From Coriobacteriaceae bacterium (GTDB lineage: Bacteria > Actinomycetota > Coriobacteriia > Anaerosomatales > SLCP01), in the NCBI GenBank assembly GCA_003563465.1, contig PWVH01000070.1, forward strand, positions 1 to 32,031: a stretch of DNA of 32,031 bases. The letters are read 5' to 3'. The notes beneath the pieces were generated by a model. It was not told the DNA's origin and ran no database searches. It saw only the letters and a program-made list of their open reading frames with translations. Position 1 is the stretch's first letter; every line of letters starts with the position of its first letter. Positions 22,673 to 31,952 of the stretch are shown in pieces. Made by a program: the position numbers and the translations under genes.

Positions 22673-23467
22673 TCAACGACATTCTGGGACGACGACGGTG
22701 TCCACAAAGGATTCCGCCAGTGTCACTTCTTCGGCGGTCGACGCACCGGCGGCGAACTCGACTCCGAGACCTTCTCTGAATCCTGCGACTATCGCGTCGC
22801 AGATCTCCGCTTCAGAAGGTATCTCTCCGACGCAGTCCTGCAGCGTCGCTGTGGTCTGGGCGAGTTCCTCCTGCGCACGGCTGTCCAGCCCGAACACCGC
22901 GGCTTCACGAGGGATGTCGCGTGTCAAGGTGAACGATCCGTGCTGCAGAACGGTACCGTTCAGCCATGTCTGCGCGCTCCCCGAAAGCTTGAGTGCGCCG
23001 ACAGACAGGTCGGCTTCGGAGCGGCTCAGGTAGCACGCAGCGGACCTGGCACTCGCACGTGAACATTCGGCTAAGGCCGCGTCAACACCCATTCGGCGGT
23101 ATGCCTCCACCAGAGCGACACAGAAGTGCCGATACGAAGCGGCTACACCCCTAGGAACCCCGTCGGCGAGGGATGCGATGAGCGAGTATGTGATCTCATC
23201 ATCGTGCAGTACGCCCCTGCCGCCCGTGAAGCGGCGCACTGCTTCCACACCGAAACGCCTGCATGCGCCCCAGTCCAGGCATTCTGCGTCCTGGAACCGC
23301 CCGATCGTCACCGTTGAACGCCGCCATCTGTATATCCGAAGGGTAGGAGGAACCCTGTTTCTTGATCGCACGATTTGGATGGCACGATCGAGAGCCATGT
23401 TCCATGCCCCGTCGCCTGGCTCGGTCTCGACGATGAGGCGCCAGGTGGCAGCCGGCACCAGGCTCAC
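22673..23467 (-). CDS. lipM: Lipoyl-assembly acyltransferase, probably octanoyltransferase LipM type
   Basis: This member of the biotin/lipoate protein ligase-like fold probably transfers octanoate from acyl carrier protein to GcvH, the first step of lipoyl cofactor assembly. The 264 residues include [19 protein letters not shown] (about 78-96). Lys160 falls in [11 protein letters not shown] and is followed by [10 protein letters not shown]. Cys145 in SAACYLS aligns with the catalytic cysteine of LipM in Firmicutes. The QHGS form and the cysteine favour LipM over an ATP-using lipoate ligase, though the latter is not excluded. It overlaps gcvPB by four bases, tying lipoylation to glycine cleavage. 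No lipA is visible in the window. Confidence 0.82.
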   Translation of the reverse strand: MSLVPAATWRLIVETEPGDGAWNMALDRAIQIVRSRNRVPPTLRIYRWRRSTVTIGRFQDAECLDWGACRRFGVEAVRRFTGGRGVLHDDEITYSLIASLADGVPRGVAASYRHFCVALVEAYRRMGVDAALAECSRASARSAACYLSRSEADLSVGALKLSGSAQTWLNGTVLQHGSFTLTRDIPREAAVFGLDSRAQEELAQTTATLQDCVGEIPSEAEICDAIVAGFREGLGVEFAAGASTAEEVTLAESFVDTVVVPECR

Positions 23468-24966
23468 CCCTCGCGACGGAACCGCAGGTCGGGTTTGCGG
23501 GCAGCAGCCACTTCGTCGACACGACGCACGGGTGTCGTGAATGGAGCAGCCTTGAGCAGGGCCGGATCTGTCGAGACCTCCTCGGCGATAGCAAGCATGG
23601 CTTTGGCAAAACGGTCCAGCTCCTCCAAAGACTCCGTTTCGGTAGGCTCGATCATCAACGCCTCCTCGACTATCAACGGGAAATAAATCGTGGGAGGGTG
23701 GAATCCGTAGTCGAGCAGACGCTTCGCGATGTCGAGAGTGCGCACGCCTCCTTCGCGCTTTTGACGGACACCCGAGAGAACGAACTCGTGCATGCAGGTC
23801 CGATCGTATGGAAGCTCGTAGGCATCCCTCAGCCGTTCCTTTAGGTAGTTCGCAGAGAGCACGGCCTGCTCACTTACTTCGCGCAGACCTTCCCCTCCCA
23901 GGCCACGGATGTAGGCGTAAGCTCGCACCAGTACGCCGAAATTCCCGAAGAAAGATCGCACACGGCCGATCGATCGCGCCGGCTCGGCCAGCCCGAAGCT
24001 GCCATCATCGAGATGCACGGGTATCGGTCCCGGCAAGAAGGGCTTCAGGGCCTCGGTGACGCACACCGGGCCTGCGCCCGGTCCTCCCCCGCCGTGAGGC
24101 GTTCCAAACGTCTTGTGCAGGTTGATGTGTAGCGCGTCGAATCCGGTATCTCCAGGACGGGTGATGCCCATGATGGCATTGAGATTCGCGCCGTCGCAGT
24201 ATGAGAGCGCACCGACGGAGTGCACCGCTTCGTTGATCGCAAGGGTGTTTCGCTCGAACAGCCCTAAGGTGTTCGGATTGGTGAGCATGATTGCCGCAAC
24301 GTCGTCATCGAGTGCTTCATCAAGAGCCGCAAGGTCTACCCCGCCGTCCGCATCGCTCGGCAACGTGATCGCCTCAAAGCCGCACATCGCAACCGTCGCC
24401 GGGTTCGTGCCGTGTGCCGAATCGGGCACCAGCACTCTACGGCGTTCGATCCCCGACGCCAGATGATAGGCCCGAAAACACATCAGTGCAGTGAGTTCTC
24501 CGTGTGCTCCTGCAGCCGGCTGAAGCGTGACACCGGGAAGTCCCGAGATCTCACCAAGCGCCTCGGCGAGTCTGCACATGAGTTCCAAGGCACCCTGTAC
24601 GGTCTCGATCGGCTGATAGGGGTGCAGGCCGGCGAAGCCCTCGTAGCGCGCTGCGTCCTCACCGATTCTGGGGTTGTACTTCATCGTGCAAGAGCCCAGC
24701 GGGTAGCTTCCGGTGTCCACCCCGAAGTTCATCGATGCCAGATGGGAGTAGTGACGAGCGATCTCCACTTCGGTCACGTGGGGCAGCATGGGCATCTCGT
24801 GTCGAATCTTCGCACGACCCTGCAACCGAACCTTCAGGTCCAACTCCGGCACGTCCAGTGGAGGAGGCTCCACGCATCGCGACTCGGGGGCACCGGTCTC
24901 GAAGATGAGCCGTCTTGGTCCTCGCGCGGGTGCGCCGGACGGGATCTGCGCGGACCTCTCGGTCAC
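23464..24966 (-). CDS. gcvPB: Glycine dehydrogenase (decarboxylating) subunit 2
   Basis: This is the PLP-binding half of the split P protein of the glycine cleavage system, which decarboxylates glycine and passes the aminomethyl group to lipoyl-GcvH. The 500-residue product has the PLP lysine Lys285 in [31 protein letters not shown] and [15 protein letters not shown]. The GTG at 24966 overlaps the gcvPA stop (GTGA). A longer reading to 25200 would lie inside gcvPA and looks unlike this family. Two-subunit P protein is common in anaerobes and archaea. Confidence 0.96.
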   Translation of the reverse strand: MTERSAQIPSGAPARGPRRLIFETGAPESRCVEPPPLDVPELDLKVRLQGRAKIRHEMPMLPHVTEVEIARHYSHLASMNFGVDTGSYPLGSCTMKYNPRIGEDAARYEGFAGLHPYQPIETVQGALELMCRLAEALGEISGLPGVTLQPAAGAHGELTALMCFRAYHLASGIERRRVLVPDSAHGTNPATVAMCGFEAITLPSDADGGVDLAALDEALDDDVAAIMLTNPNTLGLFERNTLAINEAVHSVGALSYCDGANLNAIMGITRPGDTGFDALHINLHKTFGTPHGGGGPGAGPVCVTEALKPFLPGPIPVHLDDGSFGLAEPARSIGRVRSFFGNFGVLVRAYAYIRGLGGEGLREVSEQAVLSANYLKERLRDAYELPYDRTCMHEFVLSGVRQKREGGVRTLDIAKRLLDYGFHPPTIYFPLIVEEALMIEPTETESLEELDRFAKAMLAIAEEVSTDPALLKAAPFTTPVRRVDEVAAARKPDLRFRREG

Positions 24967-26375
24967 AAGGATGCGACCTCCTCGGCGAACAGATCCATCT
25001 CCGCACGGGTACGCCGCTCCGTGACTGCGAGCAACACCAAGCTTTCGAGCATCTCCGCGCCGATACCCGCAAAGGACCCCCCCTCGACCTCGCCAGCGCA
25101 CACGCCGGCGAGAAAGCCGCGTTCGAGCATCGCCGATCGCATCTCGACGACATCGCCGTCGTAGATAAGGGCGAATTCGTAGCCGAAAGGCGTCTCCCAA
25201 GGCGCTCCGAAGCGTCCCGTCTCCAACAGCCGCTCGCGCAGGTAGTGTGCTTTAGCGATGCACGCGCGTGCTATCGCAGAAAGCCCCTCGCTGCCGACGG
25301 CTGCAAGGTAGACACCCGCCGCGAGCGAGCAAAGCGCTTGATTGCTGCAGATGTTGCTTGTCGCCTTCTCGCGCCGAATATGCTGCTCGCGCGTAGAGAG
25401 TGTGAGAACGAACGCCTCATTGCCGTCGACATCCCTACTGCGCCCTACCAGACGTCCGGGCATCTGTCGCAGGTGCTCCTTACGGCACGCGAAGAACCCC
25501 AACCCCGGCCCTCCGAACGACATCGGAATCCCAAGCGGCTGTCCGTCCCCGACCACGATGTCCGCTCCGTATGCAGACGGCGGCTCGAGCACACCCAGCA
25601 GCAGAGGATTGACTGCTACAACGAGCAATGCTCCGGCCTCGTGCGTCAGCTCAGCAATCAACGAAAGATCCTCGAAGTTGCCGAAGAAGTTCGGCTGGGC
25701 GACAAGTACTGCGGCAGCTCTTTCGTCAGATAGCACCGAAGCAAGCGAGGGATGGTCCTCTTTGCGAGACTCATCTTCTTGTCCCAAGACCTGCATCGTC
25801 CCTGTCGCTACATCGGTTGCAGGCGACCGGCTCACTTCCGCAGTGCCTGCTTCGGCATACGTCAGAAGGGTCCTTCTCCACTCGGGATGCACTGTAGGAG
25901 CACAAACGAGTGCATGGCGGCCCGTAATCCGGCATGCCATCTGGGCCGCCTCGGCAAGAGCAGTGGCTCCGTCGTACATCGAGGCGTTGGCGACATCCAT
26001 CCCTGTGAGCTCGCAGATCATGGTCTGAAACTCGTATGTCGCCTGGAGCGTTCCCTGAGAGACTTCGGGCTGATAGGGCGTGTAGGCCGTGAAGAACTCC
26101 GGCTTGCGCAGGACGTGGTCCACGATGGCCGGCACATAGTGGTCGTAGCACCCGGCACCGGCGAAGCTTACGAGTTCGGTGGCGGGAGCGTTCGCATCCG
26201 TGAGTCCGCGTAGATGGCCGACCAGCTCCATCTCGCTCAGGCCTGTGGGCAGATCGAGCGGACGATCTATTCTGGCCGCAGGCGGAACGTCGGCAAAGAG
26301 CTCTTCTGTAGCCGAAAGACCGAGCGCGCGAAGCATGGCTTCGCGCTGCTCGCACGTGACGGGTATCTGTCGCAT
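24963..26375 (-). CDS. gcvPA: Glycine dehydrogenase (decarboxylating) subunit 1
   Basis: This is the partner half of the split P protein. The 470 residues include [52 protein letters not shown] and [20 protein letters not shown], all standard for this subunit. The ATG at 26375 follows AAGGAAT and lies seven bases after gcvH; the upstream in-frame ATG would extend into gcvH. It forms the active enzyme with GcvPB. Confidence 0.96.
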   Translation of the reverse strand: MRQIPVTCEQREAMLRALGLSATEELFADVPPAARIDRPLDLPTGLSEMELVGHLRGLTDANAPATELVSFAGAGCYDHYVPAIVDHVLRKPEFFTAYTPYQPEVSQGTLQATYEFQTMICELTGMDVANASMYDGATALAEAAQMACRITGRHALVCAPTVHPEWRRTLLTYAEAGTAEVSRSPATDVATGTMQVLGQEDESRKEDHPSLASVLSDERAAAVLVAQPNFFGNFEDLSLIAELTHEAGALLVVAVNPLLLGVLEPPSAYGADIVVGDGQPLGIPMSFGGPGLGFFACRKEHLRQMPGRLVGRSRDVDGNEAFVLTLSTREQHIRREKATSNICSNQALCSLAAGVYLAAVGSEGLSAIARACIAKAHYLRERLLETGRFGAPWETPFGYEFALIYDGDVVEMRSAMLERGFLAGVCAGEVEGGSFAGIGAEMLESLVLLAVTERRTRAEMDLFAEEVASL

Positions 26376-26382
26376 AGATTCC

Positions 26383-26766
26383 TTACTCTTCCTCGGTGAC
26401 GAACACCTCGTACTCCTCTGCGGAAAGCAGAACGTCCACCTCTGAAGGTTCCGACATCTCAATCTCGATCATCCAGCCTTCGCCGTACGGATCCTCGTTT
26501 ATGATCTCAGGCGAATCCGTCAGCGATTCGTTCACCTTGACGACCTCACCGTTGACGGGAGCGTAGAGTTCGGATACCGACTTGACCGACTCGACCTCTC
26601 CGAAAGGTTCGCCCAGCGTCACCGAGTCGCCCGGCGCAGGAAGGTCCACGTAGACGACCTCGCCAAGCTGGTCTTGGGCGAAATGCGAGATGCCGACTGT
26701 GGCGATGTCGCCGTTCACACGAACCCACTCATGCTCTTTGTCGTACTTCAGGTCGCTCGGATACAT
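26383..26766 (-). CDS. gcvH: Glycine cleavage system H protein
   Basis: This lipoyl carrier shuttles the aminomethyl group from P protein to T protein. The 127-residue product starts MYPSDLKYDKEHEWVRV and has lipoyl Lys62 in GEVESVKSVSELYAP, both textbook for GcvH. I chose ATG 26766 with AGGAG about ten bases upstream. A GTG at 26796 overlaps the gcvT stop (GTGA) and would add ten residues absent from typical GcvH. The lipM product encoded later in the operon probably modifies Lys62. Confidence 0.96.
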   Translation of the reverse strand: MYPSDLKYDKEHEWVRVNGDIATVGISHFAQDQLGEVVYVDLPAPGDSVTLGEPFGEVESVKSVSELYAPVNGEVVKVNESLTDSPEIINEDPYGEGWMIEIEMSEPSEVDVLLSAEEYEVFVTEEE

Positions 26767-26792
26767 CGTGCATACGCTCCTTTCGGACCTCT

Positions 26793-27938
26793 TCACTGCA
26801 ACGAGGTGCTCTTGACGAACGGTGGCGGTTCGACCAGGGCCGCGACGGACCTTCGACGGATCGTCACCTCTAACATGGTTCCCGGCTCGGCGATTTCTAC
26901 CGGTAGGTATACGGTTGCGATTCCCTTGCCCAGCGTAGGCGAGAACGTGCCGCTTGCCACCTTACCCACCTCTACGCCGTCACGCAATACGGAGTAGCCC
27001 GGCCGAGGAATGCCCTCCTCGGTGACTAGGCCGGCGAGCCTGCGTTCCGGCTCCTGCACACGGATGCGCTCTATGGCATCGCAACCGATGAACCGCTCCT
27101 TCTTGCCGGAGACTACCCATCCGAGTCCCGCCGACACGGGATCCACACCTCGGTCCATGTCCACTCCGTGAAGACGGTAACCCATCTCAAGACGGAGAGT
27201 GTCACGTGCACCCAGGCCACAAGGCGTAACCTCGGCGAAACTGAGCAGTGTGCGCCACAGTAGTTCGGCGTGAGAGTAGTGGCAAACGATCTCGACACCA
27301 TCTTCGCCTGTGTAGCCGGTACGCGAGACCAGCACCGGAATCGTCTCAAGAACCGCCTCCGTAAGGTGAAAGCGTCTCGGTAACTCGAGTCCTGGTCCGG
27401 CAAGTTCGCCTAACACGTCAAGGGCCTTCGGCCCCTGCAACGCGATCAGGCCCGTGCGGTCTGATTCGTCAACGAGTTCCACGATGTGGCTTTCCGGCCT
27501 ATGCTCTCGATCGGTACCTTGGACAAGAGTCACGTCCTCGGGGCAGTGCGAACGCATCCACTCGAAGTCGGTGAGCCTGTTCGCCGCATTTCCGATGATC
27601 AGGTATTCCAGCTCCCCACTGTGGTAGACGATCAAGTCATCGATGATTCCGCCGTCTTCGTCGCACATGAGCGTGTAATGCGCGGCTCCAAGCTCGCCTA
27701 TTTCATCGAGATCGTTGGTGAGCAGCCCTTGTAGGTACTCACGTGCCCCGAAACCGAAGACTCGGAACTGGCTCATGTGGCATATGTCGAAGACGCCTGC
27801 CGAAGAACGAACCGCATTATGCTCTGCGACGATACCCGAATACTGCAGAGGCATTTCGAAGCCCGCGAACGATACCATTCGGGCGCCTAGAGCTAAGTGC
27901 TCATCGTAGAGCGGAGTCCGCAGTGGCTTCTCGGTCAT
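26793..27938 (-). CDS. gcvT: Aminomethyltransferase (glycine cleavage T protein)
   Basis: Transfers the methylene unit from lipoyl-bound aminomethyl to tetrahydrofolate, giving methylene-THF and ammonia. The 381-residue protein has the T-protein blocks YSGIVAEHNAVRSSAGVFDI, LLTNDLDEIGELGAAHYTLM and SRTGYTGEDGVEI, plus the C-terminal GCV_T barrel. The ATG follows AAGGAG. It is the first gcv gene, only 51 bases after the carboxypeptidase gene. That gap is too short for a glycine riboswitch, so expression may depend on the upstream gene's promoter. Confidence 0.96.
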   Translation of the reverse strand: MTEKPLRTPLYDEHLALGARMVSFAGFEMPLQYSGIVAEHNAVRSSAGVFDICHMSQFRVFGFGAREYLQGLLTNDLDEIGELGAAHYTLMCDEDGGIIDDLIVYHSGELEYLIIGNAANRLTDFEWMRSHCPEDVTLVQGTDREHRPESHIVELVDESDRTGLIALQGPKALDVLGELAGPGLELPRRFHLTEAVLETIPVLVSRTGYTGEDGVEIVCHYSHAELLWRTLLSFAEVTPCGLGARDTLRLEMGYRLHGVDMDRGVDPVSAGLGWVVSGKKERFIGCDAIERIRVQEPERRLAGLVTEEGIPRPGYSVLRDGVEVGKVASGTFSPTLGKGIATVYLPVEIAEPGTMLEVTIRRRSVAALVEPPPFVKSTSLQ

Positions 27939-27989
27939 CGCTCATCTCCTTCATCTGTCAGTCTTGATCCGATCGTCTCCGGCAGACGT

Positions 27990-29264
27990 CTATCGCAACG
28001 CGAGCACGACCGCTGGCTCGCCGAACACCGCGCGCCAAGCTCTCACCAGTGCTATCCACCAACGTTCGGGGAGTGTCGGACGACGCACATCATTTGCTGC
28101 TACCACAGGCACCTGAGCGATGAGGTGCTCGCCTTGTACGAGAGAGAGGGTTCCGACGCGGTCGCCTGCCATCACTGGCGCATCCAACGTCTCTGGAAGA
28201 CTGACAGCACGCGTCACCTCTCCGGCGATATCGAAGACCGGCAAACGGGCCGGTTCGCCGACGATGGCATCGACACTCACATCCAGATAGTCCGAAACCG
28301 GCAGTGTTGCAAGAACCTCTCCAGCCTTTGCCAGGCTCTTCTCGCTGTAATGTACGAACCCCCATTCGAGTAGCAGAGCCGCCTGCCGGAAGCGCTCCAT
28401 CTCGTCCGATGCGCCCAGCACGACTGCAAACAGTTCTATGCCGTCTCGTTCTGCAGAAGCCAGCAGGCAGAAACCTGCCTTACTCGTCCAACCGGTCTTC
28501 AACCCGGTCGCACCTTCGAGGCTCCCGATCAACAGGTTCGAGTTCTCGAGTTCGACCGGTCCCGCAACACCGTCTATGATCACCTTGTCCAATACCACCA
28601 TGCGACGAATCTCCGGTTTGGCCATCGCATAGCGAGCAAGCGTCGCCAAGTCGGCGGCACTGCTATGGTGACCGTCGGCATCGAGGCCATGCGGGTTTCT
28701 GAAAGACGTCTGGTCGAGACCGAGTTCACCGGCCTTGGCGTTCATCATGTCGGCGAAACCCTCTACGCTCCCCCCGACATGCTCCGCCACGGCCACTGCC
28801 GCATCGTTGCCCGATCTCACGAGCATCGCTTCAAGCAATGTCTCTAGCGAGTAGGTCCCACCCGGCTGCAGTCTAGCTGAAGCCTGACCGGTAGCTGCCG
28901 CTCGCTCAGATACCCGAACCGGCTCGTCGAGATCGGCATTCTCGAGCGCTACGACAGCGCTCATAATCTTGGTCGCACTGGCCATCGCACGCGGCGCATC
29001 GGGATTCCGCGCCCAAAGAACCTGCCCGTCAGAAGTCACGAGAGTCCCCGCCGCTGCTCCGATGTCTGGAGCGAGCCGCGCCACGTCCTCGGGCAGAGCC
29101 GAGACAGAGAGGTGGCCCATCAGATCGGAGCCCAGCACCACGGCCTGTGCGGGCATGACTGTGGAGAGCAGCACCAATGCTACGAGCAGTACGACCGACA
29201 CCAAGCGTGTCGCCCTATCGGTGTCCCCGTCCTTTTCGAGCAGGCATCTGTGTAAGTGCCTCAC
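27990..29264 (-). CDS. D-alanyl-D-alanine carboxypeptidase (DacF-type low-mass PBP)
   Basis: This envelope enzyme trims the terminal D-alanine from peptidoglycan stem pentapeptides. The 424 residues include an N-terminal hydrophobic export segment (about 20-41). The peptidase S11 domain has the three penicillin-binding motifs Ser96-Ala-Thr-Lys99, Ser151-Gly-Asn153 and Lys256-Thr-Gly258, and a C-terminal PBP5-like beta domain (about 300-390) precedes a hydrophobic/amphipathic tail. The GTG start follows AAGGAG. It is divergent from the GGDEF-like gene, and upstream of the glycine-cleavage genes, with which it probably shares a transcript. No functional link to glycine cleavage is implied. Confidence 0.94.
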   Translation of the reverse strand: MRHLHRCLLEKDGDTDRATRLVSVVLLVALVLLSTVMPAQAVVLGSDLMGHLSVSALPEDVARLAPDIGAAAGTLVTSDGQVLWARNPDAPRAMASATKIMSAVVALENADLDEPVRVSERAAATGQASARLQPGGTYSLETLLEAMLVRSGNDAAVAVAEHVGGSVEGFADMMNAKAGELGLDQTSFRNPHGLDADGHHSSAADLATLARYAMAKPEIRRMVVLDKVIIDGVAGPVELENSNLLIGSLEGATGLKTGWTSKAGFCLLASAERDGIELFAVVLGASDEMERFRQAALLLEWGFVHYSEKSLAKAGEVLATLPVSDYLDVSVDAIVGEPARLPVFDIAGEVTRAVSLPETLDAPVMAGDRVGTLSLVQGEHLIAQVPVVAANDVRRPTLPERWWIALVRAWRAVFGEPAVVLALR

Positions 29265-29332
29265 ACCGGCTCCTTGTGCGACAATGACGAGGTCAAGTGA
29301 ACCACACGCCCCTAAGTCACGCCAGGAGAATC

Positions 29333-30229
29333 ATGCGTGCCACTGACCCAAACGGCTCAGTCCCCCATGTCGGTGAGGACGAGGATTCTGAGCATCCGGG
29401 GCGCTCGCGTAAGAAGAAAGACATCGCCTACTCTTCGTTCGAAGGCCTCGTCCTGGCCATCGGTGTTGTGACCGTAATCGGGAGTCTCTTCTTCTACTAC
29501 CTGACCGCTCACATGATAGAAGAGATGGTAGCCCAGGTCCTGCTTCTCGCGGTATTGCTGGGAGCGGTGCGCTGGGGTCGAAGCGGCGGCTTCGTCGCCG
29601 CTGCTCTCGCCTCACTCGTCTACGTCGTGATGCGTGTACCCCTCATCGTCGAAAGCCAAGGACTGGACTTCGATGTCGCTTCGCTGATAGCCATCCGCGT
29701 CGCCGCATACGGGTTCGTCGGAATCGGCGTAGGTAAGCTATGCGAAAGAATCCGGTACGTCATCGATGGATTCGAGCGCACTAGCGGCCTCGACGAGTGG
29801 AGTCGCGTATACAATCAGCGCTTCGTGACACGTTCTCTGGATGCCGCAGCCGGACGATTCACACGCTACCGGACGCCACACTCCGTCGTGATACTTGAGA
29901 TTGCTCGAGGCATCACTGTCTCACTCCGTCCTTCGCGACATCGCATGCTCGTCCGTGGTGTGGCAGACAAGATCCGTGACGAAGTGAGAGCGGTCGACGA
30001 GATAGGGCGTCTCGATGACGGACGGTTCCTCGTGTTGCTGACCAACACAGAACGTGATGGAGCGTTCCTCGTGGCAAAGCGTCTGGCCGAAGGAGTCAGA
30101 GACATCCTGGGTGCGGGCAGGGAGTCGGTGTCGACCTTGGTCCTATCGACCCCTGATGACGTGGAACGTCTCGCGGAATTAGCCTCGCGTCTGAGAAAGG
30201 AAACCGATCACTCCTCGTCGGGCTCGTAG
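29333..30229 (+). CDS. Membrane protein with a degenerate GGDEF domain
   Basis: The 298 residues have a charged N-terminus, about four membrane segments between residues 36 and 135 (YSSFEGLVLAIGVVTVIGSL; VLLLAVLLGAV; FVAAALASLVYVVM; IAIRVAAYGFVGIGVG) and a GGDEF-fold domain from about 150 to 290. The active-site loop that should read GGDEF reads DDGRF (residues 228-232), so diguanylate cyclase activity is unlikely. The domain may bind nucleotide or a partner instead. I chose ATG 29333, with GGAG four bases upstream, over a GTG at 29297. Its 3' end overlaps the ACT-domain gene on the other strand by 22 bases. Ligand and partner are unknown. Confidence 0.8.
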   Translation: MRATDPNGSVPHVGEDEDSEHPGRSRKKKDIAYSSFEGLVLAIGVVTVIGSLFFYYLTAHMIEEMVAQVLLLAVLLGAVRWGRSGGFVAAALASLVYVVMRVPLIVESQGLDFDVASLIAIRVAAYGFVGIGVGKLCERIRYVIDGFERTSGLDEWSRVYNQRFVTRSLDAAAGRFTRYRTPHSVVILEIARGITVSLRPSRHRMLVRGVADKIRDEVRAVDEIGRLDDGRFLVLLTNTERDGAFLVAKRLAEGVRDILGAGRESVSTLVLSTPDDVERLAELASRLRKETDHSSSGS

Positions 30230-30651
30230 AGATCGTCGGGGTGCAACACGCGATAGCCGGCGGCCTCCAGCACGGAGCGAGCATTCTCGTCGTCCACCTT
30301 GATCACGTCGACAGCCGCATCACCCGAAGGCTCCACGAAACAGTAAGCGTACTCCACGTTGATACCCGCGGAACCGAGGGCTTCGAGAACGTCGGCCAGC
30401 CCGCCGGGATGATTCGGAATCTCAACAGCGAAGACTCCGGCGACAGACACTCCGAATCCGGCTTCCTCCAACACAGCCTTTGCGAACCGAGGCCGGTCGC
30501 AGATGATACGCACCACTCCGAACTCCTCGGTGTCGGCCACCATCAGCGCGTGCATGTTCACACCGTGATCACCTAGCGTGCGACACAGTTCGGCAAGCCG
30601 TCCCGGTTGGTTCTCGAGAAACACCGACAGCTGCTCGACCATCGTCTTCAC
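30208..30651 (-). CDS. Two-ACT-domain amino acid-binding protein, copy 2
   Basis: This 147-residue protein has two ACT domains (about 4-70, VEQLSVFLENQPGRLAELCR; about 74-140, VEIPNHPGGLADVLEALG). It is collinear with the ACT protein at 14121-14537 and shares many positions (GDTGVN/GDHGVN, PGGLA, AGVNIEY/AGINVEY). The GTG at 30651 overlaps the CoA-ligase stop (GTGA); an ATG three codons later is an alternative. A sensor role for an aromatic or branched amino acid is inferred. Converges with the GGDEF-like gene. Confidence 0.88.
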   Translation of the reverse strand: MKTMVEQLSVFLENQPGRLAELCRTLGDHGVNMHALMVADTEEFGVVRIICDRPRFAKAVLEEAGFGVSVAGVFAVEIPNHPGGLADVLEALGSAGINVEYAYCFVEPSGDAAVDVIKVDDENARSVLEAAGYRVLHPDDLYEPDEE

Positions 30652-31952
30652 ATCCCCTCTTGCTCCGCACGTAAGTCCAGGACCCGGCGCGCCTTACCCT
30701 CACTACGTTCTATCGAGCGTGGTTCGACGAGTTTGACACCTATCGACACTGCCAAGGCGGACTCGATCTCTTCTCTAACTCTGCGCTGTATCTCCTCGAG
30801 CTCTCGAACCTCGTCGAAGGCAAGTTCCGGCGCTACTTCGACGTGTACTTCAACCGTGTCCATAGAACCTCGTTTTCCTAAGACCAACTGATAGTGCGGC
30901 GCCACACCCGGTATTCCCGCCAGGGCCTGCTCTATCTGGCTCGGGAAGAGATTCACCCCCCTGACGATAATCATGTCATCGGTTCTGCCCGTGATGCGTT
31001 CCATGCGCCGGAAGGTCCTTCCGCATGCACACTGGCCCGGGATGATGCGGGATATGTCCCGAGTACGGTAGCGCACTACGGGTATCCCCTCTTTGGTCAG
31101 GGTAGTGAAGACAACCTCGCCCGTCTCTCCATCCTGCAAAGGCTCGAGGCTATCGGGATCTACGATCTCTATCAGAAAATGATCCTCGTTGACGTGCAAC
31201 CCGTGCTGTTCACCGCACTCACTTGCCACTCCTGGGCCTAGCACCTCGGAGAGTCCGTATATGTCGATAGCAGTGATGCCGAGATGCTTCTCGACCTGCG
31301 TGCGCATGTTCTCGCTCCAAGGTTCCGCGCCGAAGACGCCCAGGCGCAGTGGAAGCTTGCGCACGTCTATGCCCATCTCCGCGGCAGTTTCGGCGATCAG
31401 CAGCGAGTACGAAGGCGTGCAAGCCAGCACGGTGACACCGAAGTCGGCCATCACCTGCACCTGACGCCGTGTATTGCCACCCGAGATAGGTATGGTCACG
31501 CACCCGAGTCTCTCGGAGCCATAGTGCACCCCGAGTCCACCGGTGAACAGGCCATAACCGTATGCGACCTGAACAACATCATCAGGAGTGGCTCCCGCCG
31601 ATACCAGTGTGCGGGCCATGAGATCCGACCAGCTGCTGATGTCTCCACGCGTATAGCCGACCACAGTCATCTGACCGGTAGTACCCGAAGACGAATGCAC
31701 GCGCACGATGTCGCGCTTTGGAGCTGCGAACATGCTGTAAGGGTACTGCGAACGCATGTCGTCTTTGACCGTGAACGGGATGTTCGCCAAATCGTCGAGA
31801 CTGTCCGCCCGAGGCGAGACCCCGGCTTCATCGAACTTCTTCCTGTAGAGCGAGACGTTGTCGTAGGTCCGTCTCAACACCGTGTTCAACCGCTCGAGCT
31901 GCAGCGTTTCGAGGCGATCTCGCGTCATCGACTCCCACTCCGGCTGGAACAT
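30648..31952 (-). CDS. paaK: Phenylacetate-CoA ligase-type enzyme, copy 2
   Basis: This is a second AMP-forming aryl-acetate CoA ligase of the same length (434 residues) as copy 1. It has the nucleotide loop HSSSGTTGQMTVVGYT, IYGLSEVLGPG, YRTRDIS and the hinge RGVNLFPSQIEQ. CACGRTFRRM parallels copy 1, but the ECECSCG cluster of copy 1 is ECGEQHG here. The ATG is preceded by GGAGGTGGGGG. It is followed by its own ACT-domain gene, so each ligase in the window has an ACT partner. Substrate may be phenylacetate, indoleacetate or another aryl acid; the sequence alone does not tell. Confidence 0.92.
   Translation of the reverse strand: MFQPEWESMTRDRLETLQLERLNTVLRRTYDNVSLYRKKFDEAGVSPRADSLDDLANIPFTVKDDMRSQYPYSMFAAPKRDIVRVHSSSGTTGQMTVVGYTRGDISSWSDLMARTLVSAGATPDDVVQVAYGYGLFTGGLGVHYGSERLGCVTIPISGGNTRRQVQVMADFGVTVLACTPSYSLLIAETAAEMGIDVRKLPLRLGVFGAEPWSENMRTQVEKHLGITAIDIYGLSEVLGPGVASECGEQHGLHVNEDHFLIEIVDPDSLEPLQDGETGEVVFTTLTKEGIPVVRYRTRDISRIIPGQCACGRTFRRMERITGRTDDMIIVRGVNLFPSQIEQALAGIPGVAPHYQLVLGKRGSMDTVEVHVEVAPELAFDEVRELEEIQRRVREEIESALAVSIGVKLVEPRSIERSEGKARRVLDLRAEQEGM

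Noticed and set aside
24412-25733. Long plus-strand frames opposite gcvPA and gcvPB
   Set aside because: Shadows of two unmistakable glycine dehydrogenase subunits.
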